The translations under genes and the position numbers were made by a program. The notes under the pieces are model-generated. The model did not search any database. It was not told where the DNA came from and saw only the letters and a program-made list of their open reading frames with translations. This document shows positions 1-12,600 of a stretch of DNA of 64,000 nt, piece after piece (the first letter of the stretch is position 1; each line of letters starts with the position of its first letter). This DNA is from Paulownia fortunei. Its lineage: Eukaryota > Streptophyta > Magnoliopsida > Lamiales > Paulowniaceae. The DNA lies in contig CM033108.1 of NCBI GenBank assembly GCA_019321725.1, forward strand, positions 5,650,001 through 5,714,000, given 5' to 3'.

Positions 1-1128
1 TATTTAAATGATGCTTTATAGATATTCCAATATATTTTGAACACGATTTTGTATTAATTACGAAATAACCACATAGAACTCGAATTTTACAAACTTATCA
101 ACATTAATACTATCACATCTAATAATAAGAAGAATAATTGCAACAAGAATAAAATACAATAACATTATTATTATCATTATTTTTAGTAGTAGTAGTAGTT
201 ATCAATAAAATAGATGGAATTTAAAGTTACCTTACCTTATTATTTTGAAAATTGGGGAAAGGGGTCCACAATTACTTCTTACAAAGGTCAAAATTGTCAC
301 AATTTTTTTTTTTGAAGAGTTCATACAATTTGAAAATTAAATGGACTTCTAAATATAGAAGTTTATTTTGACTTTTAGAATAAATCATATTTTAAGAATT
401 TTATTTTGCTAAAGTTCATATTTGTAGTTTTTGGAATCTTTTTATTGCACTTATATTAGATGCTTATTTAAGTACATTTTTATAAAATATTTAGCAATCT
501 TGTAAGAGCTTGTTTGATTCCACTTTGCAAATATGAGCTTCTCAAAAGTGTCTATAATTATAGTTAAATGTCTTGTTATATCTGCATAAATGATCATTCA
601 ATTGAATTTATGACACTTATTCTAAAATTACATTTATAATTAAGAATCGTTTACTTATTTAATTAGAAATTAAATTATCTAATAGAATTTAATTGTACTT
701 GACATGATTATTTGAATGATATATTTATTAATCTTCTAATCAAATATATATTTTGATAGATTATTGTTTGTATTATTATATTTTTAACTAATTTATCCTT
801 ACTAAAATAATATATTATTTAAAGTTATGTGTATTATAGTCTAATAATATTTAAAATATTTTAAAAAATGAGAGTGTGATTATTCATCGTTGGATGAATT
901 ATCCAATCAGATTTTAATTTTTATTCCATGATCATCAAAAATTAAAATATTTTATTATATTCAATCTAATTATAGGAATTAAATTGACTTTTAATACATG
1001 TATATCCCATGACATTCTCATCCCCAATTCAATCCCAAACCCAATGGGCAAATCCGCAATTTCACCTACTAGTCCCCTTGCCGTACAAGTGTCGTCCAAA
1101 ATAGGGACGCTCCAATTCGTGTTAACTC
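1..1128. other. AT-rich spacer upstream of calreticulin
   Basis: I see no gene here. The sequence is strongly AT-rich up to about 980, with a short AGT microsatellite at 185-199. From about 1000 it becomes GC-richer and merges into the calreticulin promoter. The open frames on both strands at 935-1265 overlap the promoter elements and look fortuitous. Confidence 0.6.
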
Positions 1129-1147
1129 CCAATCCTGACCAGCCACG
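1129..1147 (+). promoter_or_regulatory. ER stress response element (ERSE)
   Basis: This is an exact match to the ERSE consensus CCAAT-N9-CCACG: CCAAT at 1129-1133, nine bases, then CCACG at 1143-1147. The CCACG half also forms a CACGTG G-box at 1144-1149. In plants and animals ERSE is bound by NF-Y together with an ER-stress bZIP factor (bZIP28 or bZIP60 in Arabidopsis). It lies about 110 bp upstream of the TATA box of a calreticulin gene, a classic unfolded-protein-response target. Confidence 0.8.
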
Positions 1148-1209
1148 TGAAACCAATGACAGCCCAATCCCGCGTGTCTCTCTCCCATTGGTCCTTGTAT
1201 TCGGATCTT

Positions 1210-1217
1210 CCACGTCA
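1210..1217 (-). promoter_or_regulatory. UPR element (TGACGTGG)
   Basis: CCACGTCA on the plus strand reads TGACGTGG on the minus strand, the core UPRE motif recognised by XBP1-like and plant bZIP60-type factors. It lies about 40 bp upstream of the TATA box. Together with the ERSE it gives this promoter two separate ER-stress motifs. Confidence 0.65.
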
Positions 1218-1258
1218 GACACGGAGCTGAAATGCAATTCCCAAAGGAGAATCTACGC

Positions 1259-1266
1259 TATATAAA
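1259..1266 (+). promoter_or_regulatory. TATA box of calreticulin gene
   Basis: A perfect TATATAAA lies 56 bp upstream of the chosen ATG. Transcription would be expected to begin near 1290, leaving a leader of roughly 30 nt. This excludes the in-frame ATG at 1232 as the start codon, because it lies upstream of the TATA box. Confidence 0.75.
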
Positions 1267-1321
1267 CACCTCTCCCGCTGTCAGTAGCTTTCTCACTCCA
1301 ATCTCGAGAAAAAACATAGCC

Positions 1322-4300
1322 ATGGAGATTGCACGGAGAAGATTACAGATCATGAGCCCTAGTTTTCTATCTCTAGCCATTGCTCTCTCTGTTCTCTTCG
1401 TGATCTCCTCTGCCAAAGTATTCTTCGAGGAGCGTTTTGATGGTACCGTATTCTATCTGTTTAATTAGCTCGTAGCTACTGCGATTATGTTTGTGCTGTT
1501 TCAGTTTGCCGTCATTTCGGGGTATTTTTCCGATTTGTTTTTGAATGATCGGTGTTTAGCCTCTGTGTTTTATATCGATCTGAATGTTTTGTTAGAAGGA
1601 ATGGCCTTTTGATTTTAATTTGCATCAAATTGAGATCAGTTGGCACAGATCTGGGATAATTTCTCATTGAGGTTGTAACTTTTAATGTTTATTATTATGA
1701 AAATGCCGAATTAATTGATAAGAGGTGTGCGATCAATTTTATTATATGAGCTGTGGGTTGACATTGGCCCCATTTGTCATAACCCTTAATATGGCATTTT
1801 GCTATTTTTGGTGGTCTATCTTAATTTTTTATTTAATTATAGTTTGTTCGGACATATTTTGAATGTGAATATAGTGCAGTCATAGAGTGACAGCTGATGT
1901 TTTAGCCCCTTTTCCAATGCAGTCCACCGCCAATTAATTTTGAATGACAGAGAACATTTGATCCCTATGACTATTGTAAATATACATGCTCATGAAGGCT
2001 GGACAATTGTGTGTTCATGATCAACTTTTCGAAATTGGAAAGTGCAAAATGGAGTATATTAGTAGAAAATACTGATATGAAAAGCCTTTTTGTTGTGGTA
2101 ATAATTGCTATCCTGTTCATTAAACGGATGGCATTTCCCTATTCAAAATAGAAGTGCTTCCTGTTTTGTTAGTAGAATTATAATTGTGCCAAGATAAGAA
2201 AACAATGACAGCTTAGTTATTTAGTCTTTTATGTAATTGATAAATTAATTGCTGTTTTCATTGATGGTTTTGTACTGATAATTTTGTCTGTATGAATTCT
2301 ATAGATGGATGGGAGAGCCGGTGGGTCAAATCTGACTGGAAGAAAGATGAGAACATGGCTGGTGAGTGGAATTACACCTCTGGGAAATGGAATGGAGACC
2401 CTAACGACAAAGGTAATTACGTCATTTTGCAGACTATGTGCTGTTTGTTGTAGACTGAATTGTACACTGTTAAAGTGGTATAATTTTCCTCTATCTCACT
2501 GCAGGTATCCAGACCAGTGAAGACTATAGGTTCTATGCCATCTCAGCTGAATTCCCTGAATTCAGCAACAAGGATAAGACCTTAGTTTTCCAGTTCTCTG
2601 TCAAGCATGAGCAGAAGCTTGACTGTGGTGGTGGATACATGAAATTACTCAGTGGTGAAGTTGACCAGAAAAAATTTGGTGGTGACACCCCATACAGGTT
2701 ATTCATCATTCATTCTTCCTTGACCTGAATTTCTTTTTCTTATGTTTACCCATTGAAATTGCTGACTGGTTGTATTGTGGTTGACTGCAGTATCATGTTT
2801 GGACCAGACATCTGCGGCTACAGCACCAAAAAGGTCCATGCTATTCTCACCTACAATGAGACAAACCACTTGATCAAGAAGGATGTTCCATGTGAGACTG
2901 ACCAATTGAGTCATGTCTATACTTTCATCCTCCGCCCTGATGCTACTTACAGCATCCTCATTGACAACGTGGAGAAGCAGTCTGGTAGCTTGTACTCTGA
3001 CTGGGATATTCTCCCTCCAAAGAAGATCAAGGACCCTGAGGCCAAAAAGGTTTGTTGGTTTATTTATACATTATATTTATTTCAAATCATATATTTTCTA
3101 GTACTTAAGCTTCACACATTTTCCTTTCTGCATTGTAATGGCAGCCTGAAGATTGGGATGATAAGGAATACATTCCTGATCCCGAGGACAAGAAGCCAGA
3201 GGTACATAGTCTTTTTAGTTTTATGCTGTAAGGGAACTCATGTTATTGATTTGATTTAAAAATTCAAATATTATTTTCGTCAACAGGGTTATGATGACTT
3301 GCCGAAGGAGATTCCTGATCCTGAGGCCAAAAAGGTAACTAAATAACATTTCCCAGTGTCTGTTCCTGTGTACCAATGCATTAATAAAGCTTGTAACTAA
3401 TGTTTTATGTAAAAACTCTTTCCATTTGCAGCCGGAGGACTGGGACGATGAGGAGGATGGTGAGTGGACGGCTCCAACCATTCCCAACCCTGAGTACAAG
3501 GGCCCATGGAAGCCAAAGGTTTGTGGAATTTCAGTTTAGGTTTATTGGTATTGTTAATTGAATGGACTCCTTTATAGCTAGCCTTTCCATTGCCAGCAAA
3601 TTAAAAATCCCAACTACAAGGGCAAGTGGAAGGCACCATTGATTGATAACCCAGGTATTTTTACCTCTCATGAGCATTTGAGTAAATCACACTACTGTCA
3701 TAGAGTTTCAAATTGGCTAATCTAAATATTGACATGATGCAGACTTCAAAGATGATCCAGATCTCTATGTTTTCCCTGATTTGAAGTATGTAGGCATTGA
3801 GTTGTGGCAGGTAAGAATTTTCTGCCTTCTTCTTTGTTTTCAGTTTTTTCTTTAGATCTTAATGATATCTCACTTTTCTTAACTGAGCAATTATCCAATA
3901 TTACAGGTGAAATCTGGAACCTTGTTTGACAATGTCTTGGTATCTGATGACCCTGAGTATGCTAAGAAGCTAGCCGAAGAAACATGGGGCAAGCAAAAGG
4001 ATGTATGTTTCTTTTGTTTTAAAATTTATTTTCCTTCCACCTTTCCCAGACAACAGTTTTCCTTGCATAGAGAGGTAAAGAGTCAAACTGCTTATTGTTG
4101 GTACCTGAATGATGTTTGATAATGCAGGCTGAGAAGGCTGCTTTTGACGAGGCAGAAAAGAAGATAGAAGAGGAGGTATCATAACTTGGAATGAATATCC
4201 CATCAGTGAATGCATCATTCTGTTTCTCTCTGCATGTCTTTTATTTGAACACAATTTTCTATTTAACCGTTATATTTTGCAATATGACCTACTGCTGTTT

Positions 4301-4668
4301 AATGGTGTACTTAAAAAATTTATCTCTTTTCAGCAATCAAAGGATGATCCTGTTGATTCTGATGTAAGCTCTAAATTCTTTTTTCCCATTGTGTAGTCTA
4401 GAGTTGTCTTAATAAATAGTATCTTGATCGGGAAGCTCATTTGTTTTACAGGCTGAGGATGGAGATGATGATTCTGATGATGCAGAGGGTGATGAAGCTG
4501 ATGATGATACCAAATCAGACCCTAAAGAAGACCCTGCAGCCTCAGTGGATGGCCATGCACATGTAAGATCCGTTGTTCCTTTTGAATATATTCTCTGCAT
4601 TCCACTTGGAGCTCTTCTCACAGTATTCCACTTGTTTTCTTTGAATTTTTGTGCAGGACGAACTGTAG
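1322..4668 (+). CDS. CRT: Calreticulin (CRT1/CRT2 type), ER lectin chaperone
   Basis: Calcium-binding lectin chaperone of the ER lumen that helps fold monoglucosylated glycoproteins and buffers Ca2+. I place 14 exons, all with GT..AG borders: 1322-1442, 2305-2412, 2505-2697, 2791-3049, 3145-3201, 3287-3334, 3432-3518, 3597-3654, 3743-3810, 3907-4002, 4128-4175, 4334-4363, 4452-4562, 4657-4668. They sum to 1296 nt, or 431 residues, a normal length for plant calreticulin. Visible parts are a hydrophobic signal peptide (about 13-31), a globular N domain with an NYT glycosylation sequon and the conserved cysteine pair, a P domain with three PxPExKKPExWDD-type repeats followed by three NPxxKGxWK-type repeats, and a strongly acidic C domain ending in HDEL. 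The last exon encodes only DEL plus stop. The acidic tail fits CRT1/CRT2 rather than CRT3. The promoter carries ERSE and UPRE motifs, so ER-stress induction is likely. Confidence 0.96.
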
Positions 4669-5467
4669 GGTGCCTGAGTATTGTAAAATCTCGCCTGACA
4701 GGCAAAATTTTTCCATTTTTATTTTATTTTTTTAGCCGTAGCTCATCTTTTTTCTTGGGGAAAAGGAACAGTTTGAAGCTGCATTAAAGAATTTGGAGCT
4801 GATTGCTTTAACTTCATGACTTTGCCATTAGAACTAAAAGAGAAACAGACATTATATAATCATGATTCTATGGCTCAACAATCTTTAGAATGTCTTTTTC
4901 AGGTCATAGTCTTTCTTTAGAAAATCTAAAACATTGAATGGGGATATACCCTGATCTCATCGTCACATACTGCTCGTTATTGATGCCAAGATACAATCCT
5001 TCCATGTTAAAACGATAAATGCTTGAGATAAGAGAGAATCGATAAATTAAGAATTTTTTTTGCTGATACCAAGTTCGATGGAACCAAGTAATCACGACAT
5101 ATATTATTGCATTTGTTGAAAACTGCGCACAAGTATACTTTGCTTGTACTTAAGTTAGTTTTGAGGAAGAATGCTAAAAATCAACCATGAGAAACAAGTG
5201 ATAATTAAATAGATAGTTTTCAAGTAGTATAAGGCTACAAATGATTAAAATAACCCCTAATGAGTAGGTTGTTAATACTTTTGTCTCCAGATGCAAATGT
5301 CTTCAGTATCTGATTGTGAGAGAAGAAAAACACTCAATCATCGAGTTAAAAGAGTTTATATTCAATAAATAAGGAACTTGTGGAGTATTAGAATCAGACA
5401 AGTTATTTGATTGAAAATTAGTCTTTATTAAATCTTGCAATTTCAAAAGTTGAGTAATAAAAATGTG

Positions 5468-5677
5468 TTACTTTCCCTTAATAATACTCACGTGAAAACA
5501 ACTCAACTCTCCATCATCCGACTTGGAAGAATAGTTGCCACTTTTATCTTCACGTCGCCATTCATTTGGAACCAATTGCACTAAGACTGTGGCGTTGCTT
5601 ACACCTAAACAAGTATCGTGGAGCTTGGTTTCTACCACTGCTTGCCCAGCACTTGCAGCTAAGTGCAAAATCCCCAC
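5468..5677 (-). pseudogene. Exon-like gene fragment, unidentified
   Basis: A minus-strand open frame of 69 codons reads like real coding sequence. It includes GQAVVETKLHDTCLGVSNAT followed by VLVQLVPNEWRREDKSGNYS. An acceptor-like AG lies just upstream, and a good donor (CAC|GTGAGT) follows the last coding part near 5490. Sequence further upstream on the same strand (5690-6190) has scattered coding-like stretches broken by stops. I do not recognise the family. It could be a fragment of a large lipid-transfer or C2-type protein, but that is a guess. Most likely it is one exon of a dead or captured gene, because no intact flanking exons are visible. Confidence 0.4.
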
Positions 5678-6100
5678 CCATAAAAATCAAGACCAGCAAA
5701 GTGGTCAACAACTACTTTTGAGGGGAAAACCAATGGAGAATACTCTTCTTCCATCCATCACAACATATTGTTGTGAAAAAGAAGATCTTGCCCTTTATTC
5801 CCCTATGTTCCCAGAAATGTGTTTGAAAAAGAAGTGCTGCCAAGTTCATATGATAACAAGGCTACCTGGTGTTCCTTATGCTTAGTTTAGCAACAACATT
5901 TCCAGATCATGAAACTTGACAACCCCTGGTGCAGTATAATGTTTGAAGAAGGAAAAATGTAATTAGCAAGTTAAAAATACTACATTATGATTTTAAAAAA
6001 ATAAAACAAAAAATGTATATAAATGTATTTTTACTAGGAGGATCAGGAAAACTAAGAGCCGGCAATGCTATCTTTGGGTAGAGCTTCATGAGGTACAATT

Positions 6101-6180
6101 GACTATGCAAGCACCACAAGTCCATTGTCAGTTGTCACCAGCAGACTATAACGGGATGACTATGCAAGCACCACAAGTCC
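6101..6180. repeat. 23-bp direct repeat
   Basis: A 23-bp sequence at 6101-6123 (starting GACTATGCAAGC) recurs exactly at 6158-6180, 57 bp further on. It lies in the same region as the exon-like relic and may be an internal duplication within it. Confidence 0.7.
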
Positions 6181-9100
6181 GCTCACTAGTACCATTTACT
6201 TGTATTGCCCAAGTGTTTGGAGGTTAGGAAAACTCATTCCCCCAATGCTCTAGAAATATGTAATCCACAAATACCTTTTTGTAAATATAATTATGACTTT
6301 ATAATTAGGGACCACATTGTGACGGGTTTGGGGCCGTCCTTTTAAAACTCGAGAATCACCCCTTCAAAATTTTGAAGGATTCGGGATTCGAGCACGCCCC
6401 CAATCCATCGGGTTCGAATTAGACTCGTTAGACTTACTTTATAATTTTAAAAATATTAAAAAATATTTTTTAAAAAATAACATCACTATTTTTTTAAAAA
6501 AATATATTTTTTAAAATATAATTTTATATAAATACATATATATTAAAATAAAAAATAAATAAATAAAATAAACGAAGCATGTTTGGGATGAGGCGAGTTT
6601 CAAAATAAAAAATAAAAATCTACCCTAAACCCCTTTATATTTTTATGGGGCGGGTTGGGATCCAAATCGAGTACGTCGCTATTCTTATTTATAATATACT
6701 TGAAAAGAGTGTGAGAAAATATTTTCAGGAATATAGTATTAAAATGATCTCCACCACTTATTTGATGAGTTGGAAGCCACAATATTCATTCGTAGCTACG
6801 TTCACATGCCACAGAAGTTCGTAGACATGTTTACTTTTATAAATTGTGCGCTTGGTTAGCCTATTTTTATATTTCTTTAAAAAAAAAAATCTAAAAAAAA
6901 AATCTTAACTTTGATGGGCTGACTTAGCTAACTGTTAGATCTAGTAATGAGAAACTAATGTCACTTTTTAGACTTAAGTTCGTTATAAGAATGCCAACAG
7001 CAATAGCCCTTCCAGCAAGAGCAACAAACCCTTCTGCCTATATTAACAATAATGAATTAAACAAGGATTTGGTTAAGAAGAAAAAGAAATGTTGAGTAGG
7101 GTTAATCTCAAACTTACACATCTAGAGTAACAAAATTACTTAAGTCAAAAAATTATTAAAAAAAAAAAAACGCATAAGGTGAAAAATTAAAGGTCATCAA
7201 ACAAATATGAGCCAAAAATTTGGTGACTCCAAAACTTTGAATAAAAAGTAATATAAAATGAGTAAAGTAAGGTATCCTTACAAGTGTATGTATAAATACC
7301 AAATACAAATTATTTATATTATATTTGACTTAACCATCATACTCGTGGTTGAATTAAAAATGCAACAACTATTAAATTGATAAAATTAACTAAAGGTCAA
7401 GGATATTAGGAAATTGAATTCAATACCAGGAGAATCAAGATATTAATTAGTCATCCTATGTTGTTATGAACCTACTTTAATCGTGATTAAAAATAATATG
7501 AGTTGTATTACGGTGGTTCTTCCTAATGTAATTGGTGCTCTCTCTTGAGTTGGACTAAATCAACCCTTAGTAGTTAATCGGAACCATCTCTAATTATGTG
7601 TCATCCTATCCTATGAAGAGTGCATTAAGTTTTATGAATTCCACTAGCTCTCAGTTTTTACAATTATTACTACCGCATGTATCTATTCGTATATCTTTAT
7701 AAGGATCAGTTCATAGCATATAATACTCGATCCATTGTTACAACCTCACGTCTCGATTTTAATTGCAACAATTAAAATTAATTTGAAATTGATCAAATTT
7801 CAAGAAGCATTAATAACATAGTAAATGCTCATCACATTAAAAACAACATTGAACACAAACTCTATACCCAAATTCCCACATATATTTTCTTTTCACTTAA
7901 AACACACATTTCTCCATATTTCTTCACACACTATACCAAAAACACACACTCGATTACTTGGGATTTAAAAACAAGAAGAGGAGAAGTTTCATTGGACATT
8001 TTTAAAATGAAGAATCACTTAATACTTGTAATCTTTTATTTTAATTTCTTCTTTTTTTTTATTTAATTTTGACAAATTTGTAAGAATTATTATATTGAAA
8101 ACTATTGGTACTTGTTTAATTTCAATATGAGTTATAAATAATATAGATTTGCAATTGTTTAATTAAGTATGAATGGTGAATATTGATTGATAGATAACAT
8201 AAAAATCTCTGATAAAATGCTAGAGAAATACAGTATCAAATGGCTTGTAGTCTAATGTAATTTTTACCAATAATATCAACTTAAATATGTTATTAAAATT
8301 CAAGATTCAAGGTTATTTATAAAAGTGATCGTATAAGTTGCAATTTTTTCCCTCTATCAACTGATAGATAATGATAAAATGGTATATAAATATATTATTA
8401 GACCCCTTATAATCTAATATACGTTTTACCACTAAGTTACTAACAATTCAATATCATAGTAATTTTGTTAAGAGTTATCATATAAAACAATTATGACTAC
8501 ATGAAATGTAATTATACTCTTGAGATAATATTTATATAAATATATATATATATTATAATCTAAATATTTCAGTTTCGCCGGATATTTATATATATTTGAT
8601 TTTCCTAATTAAATTCAAAATCTATTTTGACGATGTATTGATTTATCGAACTTTTTCTACTCTGAATAGGTTAAATATTTGATATTCCTTGCAATTTGTC
8701 AAAATTATCAACTCTTCTCATGGTATTTGGAAAATTTAAAACACCTCCCATCTATCTAATGCCATCAAGCAACTCTAACAAAAGTGACAAAATGATTTAA
8801 CTTATTTAGAATCAAAATATTTGAAAAAAGTCATTAAAAATAATTCATGGTGACTTTTTATTAATATGATTTTCAATAATATTATTTTATAAAAGAAAAG
8901 AGTACAGTACATCTGTCCAAGACGTAGTGTGCATGTAATGGAGGTATGTGTTTATGTTAAATCTCAATAATTGGATGTTTTAAGGCTTAATATAATTCAA
9001 TCACTTTAAATTTTTAACTAGTCAATGGTAAAAAATTATTTTCAAAAGTTAGATGTTACTCAAACCTGTTCCACATATCTTTGGCCGGAATTAAATTTGG

Positions 9101-9696
9101 GCAAACTACCAATAAATCTAAATTTAGATAAAATGAAAATTTATTGAACTTATATAGAATAAAACTCGATTTATTAACAAACTTAACATAACACTCGATT
9201 ACCAATATATTACCCCAGAGCTACATAGGCCAAAAAAAAATTTCAAAAAAACTAAAATTCAATTATTTAAAATATTATATTTTGAACAATACGAAATTAT
9301 GTGGTTTCTATATATTGAAAAAGAAAAACGAGAGCGTTAAATAAAAAAACTAAGAATAACGTCAAACACAAAATAAATTCAGACCAATAATTTATATTGT
9401 AAAATAATATTTTATTTCTTCAATATACATTATATATATATATTAATAACGTCATTAATATATTTATATATAAATATGAGATAGAATATATTTTATAATA
9501 AAAATTCCAAAATAGTAGCAATAATTAGTTCATCCGCGCACTTAAAACAACACAAACACACAACTGTTTTCCTCTTCGTAAAGTCCGCCACTCCTCAACG
9601 GACCTCCCGAAGCTCCAACCCATCAACTCTATATTTCTATCCCCTTCTTTCTCTCCCTCAAACTACACACACTGCACACAGTTGTGGCTCTCGAAA

Positions 9697-12600
9697 ATGC
9701 AGTCGGCGATTTCTCTCTCGCTCTCTTCTCCGTCGCCGATCGCCCGATCCGCCGTCAGCAACACCAATGATGCGTATTTGCCGACGCCTCGGTCGCTCCG
9801 CTTCTGCGGTCTCCGAAGAGAGGCGTTTGATCCGAAAGCCTCTTTTGATGCGTCGTCCTTGCGTTTAGCTAGATTGAATTTGCATTCGAAGCATTCGAAA
9901 TGGAGTAAAGTTTTTGCGGTGTCGAATGGCAATGGGACGCCGTCGTCGGGTGGTTTCGATTACGATCTCGTGATTATTGGAGCTGGAGTTGGTGGCCATG
10001 GCGCGGCCCTTCATGCCGTTGAGAAGGTAAAATTAATTGCGTGCATTGCACTGTTTGAATTTTCCTTTGGTTTCTGCTTCTGCTGCTGCTGGTGGTTCTT
10101 CTTTTTTGGTTTTAATTTATTGTTTTGCTGTGCGGTTTTAGCTTTATTAAAGCAAATATAAGTTTAAAACATGATGTCCTATGCAATGTCGTTTAAAATT
10201 AGCTACTTGGTTATTTATTAGCTACCCTGACCTTATTCGGGCACATATAAGTTTAAAACATGATGTCCTATGCAATGTTGTTTATGATTAGCTAACTTGG
10301 TTGGTTAATAGCTACACTGACCTTAGTCGGAAGACGAGGCATTCATTTTTTCTGTGTTTAGTTTTTTAACATATTTTTGGACTGCAAAGAATGCATCATC
10401 TAATGCGGGAAAATGGATACATGAAACTCAAACAATGGGTTATCTTTCTCCATTGACTGGCCAACAACAATGTCAATTAGCAAATGTATTTAAAAAATAA
10501 TTGTGAGATTTTCAGAGGCAATGTAAAAGTTTATCACTAATTAGTATATTATTAAGTCATATTAATTTTTTTTCCATAATAACGGTTATCACAAACCTAA
10601 TAGTGACAACCCAATGTTCTTAAGTTGTTATTGCTGACAAGTACTGACGTATGTGTCTAATAATCCATTGACAAACATTTTTGTCACTATAAGTCATCTA
10701 TGACAAGTTTTGTCATTTGTGACATAAATCTATTGAGCTAACACGTAGTAGTGATGTAGTCTTTGGTGTGAAATACATATGCCCTCTTGAATGGCTGATT
10801 TTTGTTTTCAATCTTGTAATTATATCATTGTTGCGATGCCACATAATTGTAAACCACTTTTGTATTTTCTGTTTATTGGGCAATCATCAGAATATTTGAA
10901 TATATATGGACTGCAGGGCTTGAAAACTGCAATCATAGAAGGGGATGTAGTTGGAGGAACGTGTGTAAATAGGGGCTGTGTTCCTTCTAAAGCACTTCTT
11001 GCTGTCAGTGGTCGCATGAGAGAGCTTCAAAACGAACACCATATGAAGTCTTTTGGTTTGCAGGTACTTCTCATTCCTGTGAATACTGAAGCGCATTCAA
11101 ATTTCAGACTATGTTGGTATAATTTACTGTAACAATTCAAACTTCAATGTGATTGTGAAGCTCAACATTAAATACATAATTTATGGTGCTCTTATTGCTG
11201 AATAGGTGCTTCAAGGATTATGATTAATGCTAAACCAAAGCAATTTTTACTGTTAGCTTCAAGCTTAAAGCACAGACTGAAATTCAAAATCATGTAATGT
11301 GGATGCAATGTATTATATAATTGAGAAAGTTGTCATAGAAACATATTAGTCTTTTATTTCTATTTGGTATAAGAATTCAGCTAGGGTAATGCCTTGAGTA
11401 AGCAAATTGTTAACGACCATTGTTAAGGAAAATATGAATCACTTTTTCATTTTTCTTCTAAAGATATTAAATAGCAGTTCAATAGTTGAATAACTGATGT
11501 CCTGCAAAAGGCTAGACTTTTGTTCTTTGCTCAGTAGAGTTGTTGAATGAACAAGGAGCTTGATAAATAAACAAGAAAACCTCTAGTAATATGCATAATG
11601 AGGACCTTAGCTTGTATTGATTTGCCATTCTCTAGCAAGATTAGTGTTTCTTCCCCTTCTGAATCATGTTTTCCCTACTTACAAATCATCAAATGCCATA
11701 ATTATAGGTTGCAGCTGCTGGATATGACAGACAGGGAGTTGCTGATCATGCAAACAATTTGGCCTCAAAGATTAGAAGCAACTTGACCAATTCATTAAAA
11801 GCTCTTGGTGTCGATATATTGACAGGTGTTGGTACAATATTGGTGAGTCCATATTTTCAGTCCTCAGGATTCTTAGTCCTGAATATTGAAAAATTGTTAG
11901 AACTAATATTAAACTGTTTAGGAATTTTGTCTTTAACATATCTATTCGTAAACGTATTCAGGGTCCACAAAAGTTGAAATATGGAAAAGGAGATTCTGGA
12001 GACAAGATCATAACCACAAAAGACATAATAATCGCTACTGGATCTGTGCCTTTGGTGCCCAAGGGAATTGAAGTTGATGGTAGTTGCTTGTCTGCACTTC
12101 ATATTTGCTGTTATTTTAATTTTCAAGCAATTTGCTTCAGCTTGCCACTGTTTCACTAATCTGACTTACTAATATATATTAATCTGTTGTGCTTTCCATT
12201 AATTACTACTTAATTTCCACCTGCTGCAGGTAAGTCAGTAATTACCAGTGACCATGCTCTTAAACTGGAATTTGTTCCAGAGTGGATAGCTATTGTAGGA
12301 AGTGGCTACATTGGGCTTGAATTCAGTGATGTGTATACAGCACTTGGAAGTGAGGTGTGACAATTTATTCTTTCTGCAGCACTTCACATCTAGAGTATTT
12401 ATTTTATTCGCCGCAGGTATCCTTTATGGTCAGGATAAGAGAGATTTTCTTTCTTTGTCTTCTTCTTGATGATCATAATTTCTCCACAATCATTGCTGAT
12501 CATAATTCAACTATATAAAAACCTATGCATCAGTCTCTTTTGCACCCGTAATTATGGTAAATGGCATGTAGCAAAGACTTCAATCTCATCACAGTTGAAC

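Larger units (their letters stand above)
4669..9696. other. Spacer between calreticulin and LPD genes
   Basis: About 5 kb with no intact gene. It holds the calreticulin 3' UTR, a minus-strand exon-like relic at 5468-5677 and a 23-bp direct repeat at 6101-6180. A patch at 6310-6690 has GGGGCGGGTT-like and CGGGTTTGGGG-like ends around an AT-only core, which may be a decayed foldback element. The rest, 6900-9500, is very AT-rich and shows nothing I recognise. From 9530 the sequence becomes GC-richer as the 5' region of the next gene. Confidence 0.6.

Noticed and set aside
1232..1321. In-frame ATG extending calreticulin upstream by 30 codons
   Set aside because: It lies upstream of the TATA box and would put non-signal sequence before the signal peptide.
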